Source: Acidimicrobiales bacterium (GTDB taxonomy: Bacteria > Actinomycetota > Acidimicrobiia > Acidimicrobiales > Aldehydirespiratoraceae). From it: a DNA stretch of 64,000 bases. Positions 34,516 through 43,487 of the stretch are shown piece after piece. The notes under the pieces are model-generated. The model did no database searches. It saw only the letters and a list, made by a program, of their open reading frames with translations, and was not told where the DNA came from. Position 1 is the stretch's first letter. Each line of letters opens with the position of its first letter. The stretch is taken from contig JAKMFW010000100.1 in assembly GCA_022425325.1 (NCBI GenBank), positions 91,056-155,055 on the forward strand, in the 5' to 3' direction. A program made the translations under genes and the position numbers.

Positions 34516-35499
34516 ATGCGTGCCGTCGTGCTCCAAGAGAAGGGCGGGCCCGAGGTCCTCCGGATGTTGGAGGTCCCCGAGCCCGAACCCGGCCCAGAGG
34601 AGGTACTCGTCGACGTGGTGTCCACTGCCGTCAACCGGGCCGACCTGCTCCAGCGGATGGGGCTGTATCCCGGACCTCCGATGGTCCACGAGATCCCTGG
34701 CCTCGAGTTCGCTGGTCGGGTTGCCGCCGTCGGGGAACGGGTCGTCGAGCATGCGGTTGGTGATCTCGTCATGGGCATCAACAACGGTGGCTGTTACGCC
34801 GAGAAACTTGCGATCCACGAGCGGCTCGCAATGAAGGTTCCTGCCGCCTTGGCGATCACCGACGCCGGCGCTTTCCCGGAGGTGTTCATCACCGCCTGGG
34901 ACGCGCTGGTGCGCCAGAGCGGCCTGACGAGCGGCCGCTGGGCGCTTGTGCACGCCGGGGCCTCCGGCGTGGGCACCGCCGCCATCCAGATCGCCAAGAC
35001 CCTCGGCGCCCGGATCGCCGTCACCGCCTCAGCAGGCAAACACGAGGTCTGTCGGATGCTCGGCGCCGACCTCGTGATCGACTACCACACCGACGACTAT
35101 GTGGAGGCGGTGAAGGACATCACCGATGGTGCCGGCGTCGACGTCGTGCTCGACGTGATCGGCGGTTCGTACCTTCCCCGCAACGTCGCTGCGCTGGCCC
35201 AGGGCGGCCGCATCATCCAGGTGGGCGTGATGGCTGGCGGGCCGGTTCCGTTTGACGTCGGCGGCCTGCTGATGAAGCGGGCGTCGGTCACCGGCACGAC
35301 GCTGCGGGCACGGCCGATCGAGGAGAAGATCGCGATCACCCGTGAGTTCGCGACCCAGCTGCTGCCCCATGTCGCGTCAGGCGCGCTCGCCCCGGTGATC
35401 GATTCCCGGTATCCGCTCGCCGATGTTGCTGCGGCGCACATCCGGATGGGGGAGAACGCCAACGCCGGCAAGTTGGTGCTCGACGTCCAGGCGCCCTAG
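34516..35499 (+). CDS. NAD(P)H:quinone oxidoreductase, zinc-free MDR family (PIG3-like)
   Basis: 327 residues. The N-terminal catalytic fold lacks zinc-binding cysteines; NRADLLQRMGLYP and the cofactor loop HAGASGVGTAAIQIAKTLGA are typical of the PIG3/quinone oxidoreductase group. GGAGAC ribosome site nine bases upstream. Last gene of the aceK operon, tail to tail with the sulfotransferase gene with no spacing. Confidence 0.82.
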   Translation: MRAVVLQEKGGPEVLRMLEVPEPEPGPEEVLVDVVSTAVNRADLLQRMGLYPGPPMVHEIPGLEFAGRVAAVGERVVEHAVGDLVMGINNGGCYAEKLAIHERLAMKVPAALAITDAGAFPEVFITAWDALVRQSGLTSGRWALVHAGASGVGTAAIQIAKTLGARIAVTASAGKHEVCRMLGADLVIDYHTDDYVEAVKDITDGAGVDVVLDVIGGSYLPRNVAALAQGGRIIQVGVMAGGPVPFDVGGLLMKRASVTGTTLRARPIEEKIAITREFATQLLPHVASGALAPVIDSRYPLADVAAAHIRMGENANAGKLVLDVQAP

Positions 35500-36144
35500 T
35501 CAGGCGAACCGTTCCGCCGCCCGGCGGTAGAAGTCGACCTCGAACTCGTGATGACGTTCGATGACCTGGCGGGTGGCGGCATCGACCGGTGTCGCATCCT
35601 TCGGCGTGGTGTTGGTCCGCACACCTGGTCGGGGAGTGGTCGTCCAGTTCAGCCGGTGAGCGAGCTTGGCGAGGTCCTCGTCGAAGCGTTCGGTGATGCC
35701 GATGAAGTCGAAGGAGTCGAGACCGTCGGTGCCGTCGAGGAAGATCTCGGCGAAGCCGCCGGTGACGATCTCCCACCGGGCGAATTCGGCCAGGCTCATG
35801 TCGGCGTCCTTGAACGCCATGTGGTGGGGTTCGCCGCTGGGCTCGATCGCGTCCCAGAAGTCGTACCAACTTCGGATCCGATCGATCGGATCGCGCATCC
35901 ACATCACCAGTGCGGCGTTGCGTCCCGAACTCCAGAACTGGCGGGGTCGGAAGTGGCCGTGCACACAGCGGTAGAGCCGACCGTTGACGATCTCGCTGTT
36001 GTAGACCGCCCGGAGGTCATCGCCGTACTCGGCTTCGAGGGCTGCACGGAACGACCACCCAGCCGTTTTTGGGAGGTGAACGCTGATCAGCTCGAGCCGG
36101 GTGGGGCGGAGCCGACCGAGACGGTTGCGGAGGGTGTAACTCAG
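35500..36144 (-). CDS. Sulfotransferase-family protein with probable CTG start
   Basis: 214 residues if read from the CTG at 36144, which overlaps the TGA of gltA as CTGA. The 5' phosphosulfate loop HLPKTAGWSF is at residue about 24, and RDPIDRIRSWYDFW matches the 3' phosphate-binding segment of PAPS-dependent sulfotransferases. No ATG, GTG or TTG occurs in frame between the gltA stop and the PAPS loop. Downstream of citrate synthase and probably translated by coupling. The acceptor substrate is unknown. Confidence 0.7.
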   Translation of the reverse strand: MSYTLRNRLGRLRPTRLELISVHLPKTAGWSFRAALEAEYGDDLRAVYNSEIVNGRLYRCVHGHFRPRQFWSSGRNAALVMWMRDPIDRIRSWYDFWDAIEPSGEPHHMAFKDADMSLAEFARWEIVTGGFAEIFLDGTDGLDSFDFIGITERFDEDLAKLAHRLNWTTTPRPGVRTNTTPKDATPVDAATRQVIERHHEFEVDFYRRAAERFA

Positions 36145-37406
36145 CGGGCGTCGATGGCGACGTAGTCGCGCACGTCGGCACCGGTGTACCGCTGGCGGGG
36201 GCGAGCGATGCGGGAGTTCTGCTCGAGCATCTCGTTCCAGTGAGCCAGCCAGCCCGGGGTACGGCCGATCGCGAACAACACCGTGAACATCTCGAAGGGG
36301 AAGCCCATCGATTCGTAGATGAGGCCCGAGTAGAAATCGACGTTCGGGTAGAGCTTGCGGTCGACGAAGTAGCTGTCGCTGAGGGCGACCTCTTCGAGCT
36401 TGAGCGCAATGTCGAGGCGCGGGTTCTTGCCGGTGACCTCGAAGACGTCGTACGCAGCGTCCTTGATGATCGCAGCGCGGGGGTCGTAGTTCTTGTACAC
36501 CCGGTGACCGAAGCCCATCAGGCGTCCCTCGCCGGCCTTGACGCTTTCGATGAAGGCGGGAACGTTGTCGAGGCTGCCGATGTCGTCGAGCATGTTGAGC
36601 ACCGCCTCGTTGGCGCCGCCATGGCGAGGGCCGTAGAGGGCGGCAGCGGCAGCGGCAACCGAGCTGTACGGGTCGGCGTGGGCGGATCCGACCACTCGTG
36701 CGGCCGTGGTGGAGCAGTTCTGCTCGTGATCGGCGTGGAGAATCAAGAGGATTTCCATCGCCTTGTGCAACGCCGGGTGGACCTCGTAGGGGTTGCCGAC
36801 CTGGAACATCATGTTCAGGAAGTTCGAGGGGTAGTCGAGCGCGTTGTCGGGGAAGACGTAGGGCAGGCCCATGGCGTGGCGGTACGCCGAGGCCGCCATC
36901 GTCGGCATCTTGGCGATCAGCCGGACGATCTGCTCCATGCGAACGTCGGGATCCTCGATGTCCTTGGCGTCGGGGTAGAAGGTCGACAGGCCGGCGACGC
37001 TGGAGGTGAGCAGACCCATCGGATGCGCGTCGTAGTGGTACGCGTCGTACATCCGGTTGCGGAACTTCTCGTGGAGGAAGGTGTGGTTGGTGATCTCGTG
37101 GACCCACGCATCGAGCTGCGTCTGGGTGGGTAGCTCGCCGTGGATCAGCAGGTAGCTCACTTCCAGGAAGGTCGATTGCTGCGCCAACTGCTCGATCGGG
37201 TAGCCGCGGTAGCGGAGGATGCCGTTCTCGCCGTCGAGTTCGGTGATGGCACTGTCGGCGCCCGACGTGGTGGCAAGGCCGGGGTCGTGGAACCAGATGC
37301 CGGGCAGCAGCTTGCGCCACTCGGTGGCGTCGACGCCACCGTTGTCGATCTGGATCTCGAGCGACTCACCGGTCCGATTGTCGGTGATGGTGATGCTCTC
37401 TGCCAC
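36141..37406 (-). CDS. gltA: Citrate synthase
   Basis: 421 residues, type II length. Catalytic residues lie in ILHADHEQNCSTTAARVVGS, LYGPRHGGANEAVL and GFGHRVYKNYDPRA, the last carrying one of the active-site histidines; DFYSGLIYESMGFP contains the aspartate. It condenses acetyl-CoA with oxaloacetate. Promoter presumably in the 142 bases upstream to 37548, in which I see no clear -10. Confidence 0.93.
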   Translation of the reverse strand: MAESITITDNRTGESLEIQIDNGGVDATEWRKLLPGIWFHDPGLATTSGADSAITELDGENGILRYRGYPIEQLAQQSTFLEVSYLLIHGELPTQTQLDAWVHEITNHTFLHEKFRNRMYDAYHYDAHPMGLLTSSVAGLSTFYPDAKDIEDPDVRMEQIVRLIAKMPTMAASAYRHAMGLPYVFPDNALDYPSNFLNMMFQVGNPYEVHPALHKAMEILLILHADHEQNCSTTAARVVGSAHADPYSSVAAAAAALYGPRHGGANEAVLNMLDDIGSLDNVPAFIESVKAGEGRLMGFGHRVYKNYDPRAAIIKDAAYDVFEVTGKNPRLDIALKLEEVALSDSYFVDRKLYPNVDFYSGLIYESMGFPFEMFTVLFAIGRTPGWLAHWNEMLEQNSRIARPRQRYTGADVRDYVAIDAR

Positions 37407-37548
37407 GGTGCTCCCGCTCTCTACTTCGCTGCCTTCACGCCCGATCGAGGGTGTCGGACGCGGAGATGAAGGTACCCGGTTTCGACCCCAGTCGGCACCC
37501 CCGAACTCGCGAACTTCGTCCGAAGTAGAGCGCCCCGAAGTCCGGAGG

Positions 37549-38913
37549 TCAGAGCGGCGTGTTGTCGTGGCGACGTCGGGGAAGGCGCTCGCGCTTCCCT
37601 GCCAGCATCGAGAGCGCTGCGTGGATCTCCGCTCGGGTGTCGGCCGGATCGATCACGGCGTCGATCGTGCCTCGTTCGGCGGCGATGTAGGGGTTCAGCA
37701 GCCGTTCCTCGTAGGCGGTTTCGAGTTCGGCGCGTTCCTCGGGGGAACTGCGGCGATGCAGGATCTCAACCGCTCCCTTGGCGCCCATCACGGCGATCTC
37801 CGCCGATGGCCATGCCAACGCAAGATCGTTGCCCATCCGCTTGGAGTCCATGACGATGTAGGCACCGCCGTAGGACTTGCGGGTGGTGAGATTGACGCGT
37901 GGCACGGTGGCGCGGGCGTAGGCGAACGCCATCTGGGCGCCGTACCGGATCATGCCGCGCCATTCGGTGTCCTTGCCGGGGTAGAAGCCCGACGTGTCGA
38001 CGAAGGTGACGATCGGAAGGTTGAAGGCGTCACAGAGGGCGACGAAGCGGCCGCCTTTCTGGCTTGCGGGGATGTCGAGTGTTCCGGCGACGGTCTGGGG
38101 CTGGTTGGCGACGATGCCGACGGGCCGTCCACCGATCGTGGCGAACGCTGTGACGAGGTTGGCCGCCCAGTTGGCGTGAGGCTCGAGCAGGTAGCCGTCG
38201 TCGACAACGGCACCAACAATGTCGCGGACGTCATAGGAGCCGTTGGCCGACGGCGGCAGGACCTCGTAAGCGTCAGGCGTGGGCCGCTCGACCGGATCGG
38301 TCGTCGTGATCGTCGGCGGATGGTCGTCGGTGTGATCAGGAAGGAAGGCCAGCAGTTCGGCAGCGAGCGCCTCGGCTTCCTCCTCGTCGCCAGCGACGAA
38401 GGACGCCACACCGGAGGTGCGGTCATGGACCGACGGCCCGCCGAGCTCCTCCTTCCTCATGGGAACGCCCGTGAATTCCTCGACCATCATTGGTCCCGAG
38501 ACGAAGGCGTAGGCCTCCGATGTCATGATCACGTGGTCGACGAGGCCGAGCATCAGGGCTGGGCCCGACACGGTGGGGCCACTCACGATGGCGATCGAGG
38601 GCACCACGCCGGAGTTGGCGGTGATTTCTTTGGCGGCGCCTGCCCATCCGTCGAGCGCGGCGACGCCCTCGCCGGCGTCAGCGCCGCTCGAGGCGATCCG
38701 GATCAGCAGCGGGAGCCGCTGTTCTCGTGCGGCCCGGGCACCGGCAGCGATCGATTGGCCGTCGGAACGGACCAGCGCGCCGGCGTTGCGCTCACCACGA
38801 GCGTCGACTTCGATGACGCGGCGTCCGCCGAGTGCACGAACGCGCGCCCGGACGAAACCAGTGGCCCGGGCGCGAAGTTCGAGATCGGCCGAGGAGGCTT
38901 CGACGGCGGTCAT
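37549..38913 (-). CDS. Acyl-CoA carboxylase carboxyltransferase (beta) subunit
   Basis: 454 residues of the crotonase-fold carboxyltransferase family (acetyl-, propionyl- or methylcrotonyl-CoA). GPTVSGPALMLGL and PMMVEEFTG mark the N-domain, and VDTSGFYPGKDTEWRGMIRYGAQMAFAYA the C-domain. It is shorter at the N-terminus than the usual 510-540 residues. No biotin carboxylase gene is adjacent. TAGTTT eight bases before the ATG suggests a leaderless start. Confidence 0.8.
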   Translation of the reverse strand: MTAVEASSADLELRARATGFVRARVRALGGRRVIEVDARGERNAGALVRSDGQSIAAGARAAREQRLPLLIRIASSGADAGEGVAALDGWAGAAKEITANSGVVPSIAIVSGPTVSGPALMLGLVDHVIMTSEAYAFVSGPMMVEEFTGVPMRKEELGGPSVHDRTSGVASFVAGDEEEAEALAAELLAFLPDHTDDHPPTITTTDPVERPTPDAYEVLPPSANGSYDVRDIVGAVVDDGYLLEPHANWAANLVTAFATIGGRPVGIVANQPQTVAGTLDIPASQKGGRFVALCDAFNLPIVTFVDTSGFYPGKDTEWRGMIRYGAQMAFAYARATVPRVNLTTRKSYGGAYIVMDSKRMGNDLALAWPSAEIAVMGAKGAVEILHRRSSPEERAELETAYEERLLNPYIAAERGTIDAVIDPADTRAEIHAALSMLAGKRERLPRRRHDNTPL

Positions 38914-38950
38914 GGCCCCAGAAACTACCGCATCGCCGGGCTCAGTCGGG

Positions 38951-39877
38951 TCAGGACGTGTCGGCGACGGCGGTCGGGATGATGTTGGCGTGGTGTGTCC
39001 CCGATGTGGTCACGAGCTCGACCAGGGTGTCGATCACGGCGCGCGTCGGCGCTGAGGGTGGCGATCGGCGGGGGATGCCGATTCCCACGGCCCGCCGTGA
39101 CAGGCCCTCGACCGGGATTCGGACCCAGTCGCCGTCGAGGTAGCGAGGTGCGGCACTCGCCGGCACCAGCGCCGGACCGAAGCCTTGGATGGCCATCGAG
39201 GTCAAAAGGCGTAGGCCGTCGACCTCGGCCAACGGGGTGAGCGTTACACGAGCGCGGCGGGCATCGGTCTCGATCTCGTCGCGAAAGGCGGTACCCGTCG
39301 GCGGCATCAGGACCGGGTGGGGCTCCAGTTCGGCCAGGGTGAGTTGGTCGTAGGCGGTGAGCGGATGGCCGCTCGGGACGACCACGATGCGGTCCTCGTC
39401 GAAGAGCGGCCGGGTGTCGACATCGGGGTGGTCGACCGGAAGATTGACGACGGCGGCGTCAAGTCGCTCGCTCACGAGCTGCGGAAGGAGCGACGTGGTC
39501 GTGGCCTCGATGATCACCATCTCGATGAGGGGGTAGGCCCCTTGCACTGCGTCGAGCAGTGGCGCGACGAGCCACCGGGCGGTCGTGCCGATGATCCCGA
39601 GTCGGACATGGCCGCTGACCTCATCGCTGAGCGATACCAGATCATGTTCGATCGATCGGAGTTCGCCGATGATTCGGCGGGCCCGATCGGCGACGATTTC
39701 CCCCTCGGAGGTGAGTTCGCCACGCGCCCGGTCGATCAGGGTCGAGCCGAGTTCGGTCTCGAGTCGGGCGATATGGGTCGAAACGTTGGATTGCACGGTG
39801 TGTAGGGCCCGAGCGGCCGCCGAGAACGAACGGTGTTCGGCGACGGCGAGCAGCGCGTGAAGTTGACGAAGATCCAT
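38951..39877 (-). CDS. LysR-family transcriptional regulator
   Basis: 308 residues. The N-terminal winged helix-turn-helix is clear (MDLRQLHALLAVAEHRSFSA, then VQSNVSTHIARLETELG). The ligand-binding half is periplasmic-binding-protein-like. The ATG at 39877 gives the canonical MDLRQL start. LysR proteins often control a divergent or adjacent gene; here the carboxyltransferase gene is downstream on the same strand and a candidate small RNA is divergent. Confidence 0.88.
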   Translation of the reverse strand: MDLRQLHALLAVAEHRSFSAAARALHTVQSNVSTHIARLETELGSTLIDRARGELTSEGEIVADRARRIIGELRSIEHDLVSLSDEVSGHVRLGIIGTTARWLVAPLLDAVQGAYPLIEMVIIEATTTSLLPQLVSERLDAAVVNLPVDHPDVDTRPLFDEDRIVVVPSGHPLTAYDQLTLAELEPHPVLMPPTGTAFRDEIETDARRARVTLTPLAEVDGLRLLTSMAIQGFGPALVPASAAPRYLDGDWVRIPVEGLSRRAVGIGIPRRSPPSAPTRAVIDTLVELVTTSGTHHANIIPTAVADTS

Positions 39878-39936
39878 CGCTGTGAATGATGCCACATGTC
39901 GGCTGAAACTGTTGCAGTGATGGGTCGCCGTGTGCT

Positions 39937-39950
39937 TTACTGTTCAGTAA
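39937..39950. promoter_or_regulatory. 14-bp palindrome TTACTG-TT-CAGTAA
   Basis: A perfect inverted repeat 59 bases upstream of the LysR start and just before the candidate small RNA at 39951. The style is that of TetR- or GntR-type operators; the regulator is unknown. Confidence 0.5.
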
Positions 39951-40072
39951 CAAGTGTTCCTCGGCGACCTACCCCCGCCGTTCGAACCTGAGACCCCGGT
40001 TCCCCCGCCGGCGTGGTCTCCGAGAAGCGGCTGGCAGCCCCCCATACATCGCCAGCCGCTTCTCTCGTTTTC
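39951..40072 (+). ncRNA. Candidate small RNA ending in a strong terminator
   Basis: No open frame is present. GAGACC (39990-39995) can pair with GGTCTC (40015-40020), and a 14-bp perfect stem at 40022-40064 followed by TCGTTTT ends the unit. A palindrome stands directly upstream. This could be an independent RNA or the 5' leader of a premature transcript of the gene at 40105. No Rfam family is recognised by eye. Confidence 0.4.
40022..40071 (+). terminator. Intrinsic terminator
   Basis: GAGAAGCGGCTGGC (40022-40035) is the exact complement of GCCAGCCGCTTCTC (40051-40064); TCGTTTT follows. Confidence 0.85.
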
Positions 40073-40104
40073 CGCCTCCCACCGGAGGTCAGGGTGTCGC
40101 CACG

Positions 40105-41658
40105 ATGGCCGGCCGCCTAGCCTCCATCCCCGTGACGGCGTGCTTGGGCATCCACATCAGCGATGACTCGATCAGCGCCGCGGTCTGCGGATCCGACCCC
40201 GACGATGTCCGGGTCGTCCCACTCGGCACCTCGGGTCCCGTCGTCCCCGCTGCCGTGGCTGCCGGCGTCGACGGCGCTGTGCTCGTCGGCGAGGCGGCGG
40301 TCGATGCGGCCGAGCCGGTCGTCCGTGATCCGCTGGCTCGGGCCGCTCGCGGACGTACCGGGGCACTCACCGCCGTCATCACCCACGTTCTCGGTCGGGC
40401 GGCAGTCAGCAGCACAGCCGGCGCCCCGACGAAGCTCGCCGTCGTCGTGTCCGACGACGCTGACGCAGTCGAGCGCGACAACATCGTTGCCGGCGCTAAC
40501 GCCGCCGGTTTCACCGATGTCGCCCTTGTGCCCGCCTCACTCGCCGAGCTTCGAGGCACCGACGTCTCGGAAGGGGTCGGACTCGCTGCAGGCGCAGCTC
40601 GCATCGGCATGGTCGATGCGCCGCCACCCCTGGTCACCAGGGAAGACCTCGGCCAGGTTGTCGAGCCCGACGATCCACCCCCGGCGACGCCTCCCGACAA
40701 CGCCGGCCCGGTGTCGGTGTTCGAGGAATCCGCGGCGCCCGAACTTCCGCCGGTCCGGGTGACCCCCGAGCCGGTTGCCGCAGCGCCACCGAATCGCCCT
40801 GCGGCTCCGGCGCCTGCTCCGGTTGCGATGGTGGCGACGCCGCCGCTTCAGCCGATCCCGAACCGATCGATTCCGCTGCTCCCCGTGCTCGCCCTCGTCG
40901 TCGTCGCCCTGCTGGTCTTCGTCGTCGTTCTCGCACGGTCCGCTGGCGACGACGATCTCGACGCCGCCATCACGACGACGGTCGTCCCGACCTCTTCAGC
41001 GGCGCCGAGCACCACGGTCGTGGCGACCACCACGAGCAGCACGACCACGGTTGCGCCAGTCGATACGACATCGTCGACCAGCACGACATCCACGACGACG
41101 ACCAGCACGACATCGACGACAACGACCACGACGACGCCGGTTCGAGTCGCAACGCCTGGTCCGGTCACCCTCGTGGAGACGGGTCTGGCGCTCGATACCG
41201 GCACCATCGTGCCGTTCGGTCAGGACGAGCAACTCGTGATCGCCGAACTCGCGTCGATACTCGGCGATCCTGTCACCGACTCGGAGAGCCAGACAGAGTT
41301 CTGCGAGGGCACGAGCGTGCGGTTCGTGCGATGGGGCAGTCTCGAAGTGGTATTCACCAATACCGACGAGGGCACGCCCCGTCGCTTCACCCAGTGGTTC
41401 GCCGACGGCCATCTCGACCCGACGGGGCTGGTCACCCCGGAAGGTCTCGGCGAGTCGGCGACGGTCGGCTTCCTCGAGGTGACCTTCCCCAACGTGCTCA
41501 ACCTTGTGCCCGCCTTCGACGACGACATCGTCGGGATCTTCGCCGTCGTCAACCCGACCACAGGCCAACAGTTCAACGGCACCACGCTCGGCCTCGACCC
41601 CAACGGCGTGGTCACCAGTCTCTGGGCCGGCGATACCTGCGCCCGCGTTTTCACCTGA
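40105..41658 (+). CDS. Membrane protein with Hsp70-like N-terminal domain and exported C-terminal domain
   Basis: 517 residues. Residues 1-170 resemble a reduced actin/Hsp70-type nucleotide fold: CLGIHISDDSISAAV at the phosphate-1 position, and segments like DVALVPASLAEL and GLAAGAARIGM that recall DnaK. A proline-rich stretch (180-255), one transmembrane segment (about 256-278) and a Thr/Ser-rich linker (290-345) follow, then a roughly 170-residue exported domain with two cysteines. The Hsp70-like part would be cytoplasmic. No catalytic role can be claimed. GTG at 40132 is an alternative start. Confidence 0.65.
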   Translation: MAGRLASIPVTACLGIHISDDSISAAVCGSDPDDVRVVPLGTSGPVVPAAVAAGVDGAVLVGEAAVDAAEPVVRDPLARAARGRTGALTAVITHVLGRAAVSSTAGAPTKLAVVVSDDADAVERDNIVAGANAAGFTDVALVPASLAELRGTDVSEGVGLAAGAARIGMVDAPPPLVTREDLGQVVEPDDPPPATPPDNAGPVSVFEESAAPELPPVRVTPEPVAAAPPNRPAAPAPAPVAMVATPPLQPIPNRSIPLLPVLALVVVALLVFVVVLARSAGDDDLDAAITTTVVPTSSAAPSTTVVATTTSSTTTVAPVDTTSSTSTTSTTTTSTTSTTTTTTTPVRVATPGPVTLVETGLALDTGTIVPFGQDEQLVIAELASILGDPVTDSESQTEFCEGTSVRFVRWGSLEVVFTNTDEGTPRRFTQWFADGHLDPTGLVTPEGLGESATVGFLEVTFPNVLNLVPAFDDDIVGIFAVVNPTTGQQFNGTTLGLDPNGVVTSLWAGDTCARVFT

Positions 41659-41728
41659 GCGGTCAGGCAGGCCCGAGGGTTGCCCTGTCCGTCGTTCCGT
41701 GGTTCCCTCTGCTGCGGAGGAAGAGCAC

Positions 41729-42472
41729 GTGAGGACACCGCGCTACCAGCAGATCGCCGATGCACTTCGCACTCGCATCCTTGCGGGTGAGTTCGCTGGA
41801 GGCCGGCTTCTCCCGTCGGAATCCGGGCTCGGGTCGCGATACGACGCCAGCCGGGTCACGATCCGCCGTGCCCTCGAGCAATTGCGCGACGAGGGCCTGT
41901 TGGCCAGCCGTCAAGGTCTTGGCTGGTACGCAAGCGGCGACGAAGTCCATCAATCGCTCGACGAACTGGAGACGCTCGAGCACCAGCTGACCTCCTCGGG
42001 CGTCGAGGCCGCCCGGCGAGTGCTCGACTTCTCCTTCGGTCTTGCCCCGGCACCGGCGCGTGCGGCGCTCGGCACCGACCGCGTGCTCGCCGTGCGCCGG
42101 CTCAACCTCGCCGATGGTGAGCCGTTCGCGCGAGTCACCGTGTGGTGCCCTGAGACGCTCGGCTCGGCGCTCTCTCGTGACGACGTCGAGGCGCGCCCGT
42201 TCTACGAACTCTTGGCCGACACCGCAGGTGTGCATCTCGCCGGCGCCAGCCAGACCATCGTGGCAGGCGCTGCGTCAGCCGACGACGCCGAACTCCTCGG
42301 CGTTCCCACCGGATCTCCGGTGCTGATCTGCGAACGAACGACTCGTTCCGCCGATGGAAGCAGCGTGTTGTTCAGCGAGCACGTGTATCCCGGTCACCGT
42401 ATGGCGTTCACCGTCGATCTGGCTCCCGGCGCCAGCTCCGGTGCGCCTGCAGGGCTCCGCTTGGTGGAGTGA
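41729..42472 (+). CDS. GntR-family regulator with UTRA ligand domain
   Basis: 247 residues from GTG 41729 with a GGAGGAAGA ribosome site. The N-terminal winged helix is PRYQQIADALRTRILAGEF with PSESGLGSRYDASRVTIRRA. From residue about 85 a UTRA-type sensor domain follows (LAVRRLNLADGEPFARVTVW), as in HutC and similar regulators. Ligand unknown; no sugar or histidine genes adjacent. Confidence 0.83.
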   Translation: MRTPRYQQIADALRTRILAGEFAGGRLLPSESGLGSRYDASRVTIRRALEQLRDEGLLASRQGLGWYASGDEVHQSLDELETLEHQLTSSGVEAARRVLDFSFGLAPAPARAALGTDRVLAVRRLNLADGEPFARVTVWCPETLGSALSRDDVEARPFYELLADTAGVHLAGASQTIVAGAASADDAELLGVPTGSPVLICERTTRSADGSSVLFSEHVYPGHRMAFTVDLAPGASSGAPAGLRLVE

Positions 42473-42520
42473 CGCTCCGCCGCAGCGGCGAGAAGCGGCA
42501 ACGACCGTGATCGCTGCGTT

Positions 42521-43399
42521 TCAGCCCCGGTACGTGGCGATGATCTCGTCGGCGTACCAATGCATCATCGTCAGCTTCTCGTCGAGGGTCTGGGTGTCGG
42601 CACCCGGCTGGTAAGCGTCTCGGAACCCGACGATGACATCGGTAACCCCGGCCGCCTCCAGCTTCTCGAGCCCCTCGGGCGAGTAGGCGTCGAGGCTGAT
42701 CGCATGGACCTCGAAGGGGTCGTCGGCTCGTCCGTGCTCGACACGACGCTCGTTGATCACCGCCATCATGCGGGCAAGGTCCTCAGCATCGCCGCCGGCA
42801 TGCATCCAGCCGTCGCCGAGCCGCGCGGCGCGGGTCAAGGCCATGTCGGAGTGGCCACCGATGAGGATCGGCACCCGCTGCGCTGGCACCGGGCACATCT
42901 TCATGGCATCGAGGTCGTAGAACTCCCCGTGGTACTCGAAGTACTCGCCGCTCGCGAAGCCGTTGATGATCTCGATCATCTCGTTCATCCGGGCGCCCCG
43001 TCGTTTCCAAGGGCTGTCGGTGGCGCTGTAGTCCTCGGGCCAGGGACTGGTGCCGACACCGAAGCCGAAGCGATCGCCGGTGATGACACCGAGAGAGGTG
43101 ACCTGCTTGGCGACGATGACGGGGTTCCGGATCGGAAGCTTCACCACAAACGTGGTGAAGCGGAGCTTCTCGGTGACGGCGGCGAGGTAGGGGATCAAGG
43201 TGAACGGCTCGATGAAGGGCTTGCCCTCAAGGAATTCACGATTGCCGTCATCGGTGTAGGGATAGGTCGAATCGCTCTCGGCCGGATACATGATCGAGTC
43301 GGGAACGACCATCGAGTCGTAGCCCGCCTGCTCCGCCGCCGTTGCCAGCGGGGCGTAGAAGGTCGGGTCGATCATCGGCTCGGCGTACGAGAAGCGCAT
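42521..43399 (-). CDS. Luciferase-like (LLM) F420-dependent oxidoreductase
   Basis: 292 residues of the bacterial luciferase TIM barrel. FGFGVGTSPWPEDYSA, MNEMIEIINGF and PILIGGHSDMALTRAARLGDGWM are typical of the F420-binding actinobacterial branch. It would use F420H2 or F420 to oxidise or reduce an unknown substrate. TAGAAC six bases before the ATG suggests a leaderless start. Confidence 0.85.
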   Translation of the reverse strand: MRFSYAEPMIDPTFYAPLATAAEQAGYDSMVVPDSIMYPAESDSTYPYTDDGNREFLEGKPFIEPFTLIPYLAAVTEKLRFTTFVVKLPIRNPVIVAKQVTSLGVITGDRFGFGVGTSPWPEDYSATDSPWKRRGARMNEMIEIINGFASGEYFEYHGEFYDLDAMKMCPVPAQRVPILIGGHSDMALTRAARLGDGWMHAGGDAEDLARMMAVINERRVEHGRADDPFEVHAISLDAYSPEGLEKLEAAGVTDVIVGFRDAYQPGADTQTLDEKLTMMHWYADEIIATYRG

Positions 43400-43487
43400 G
43401 GGGAGGTTCTAGCGCCCCGGTGCCGGATCGGCACAGCTCGCCGGATCGGCCCAACGACCGGATCACGGCGTCACCACCCGCCGTGGT

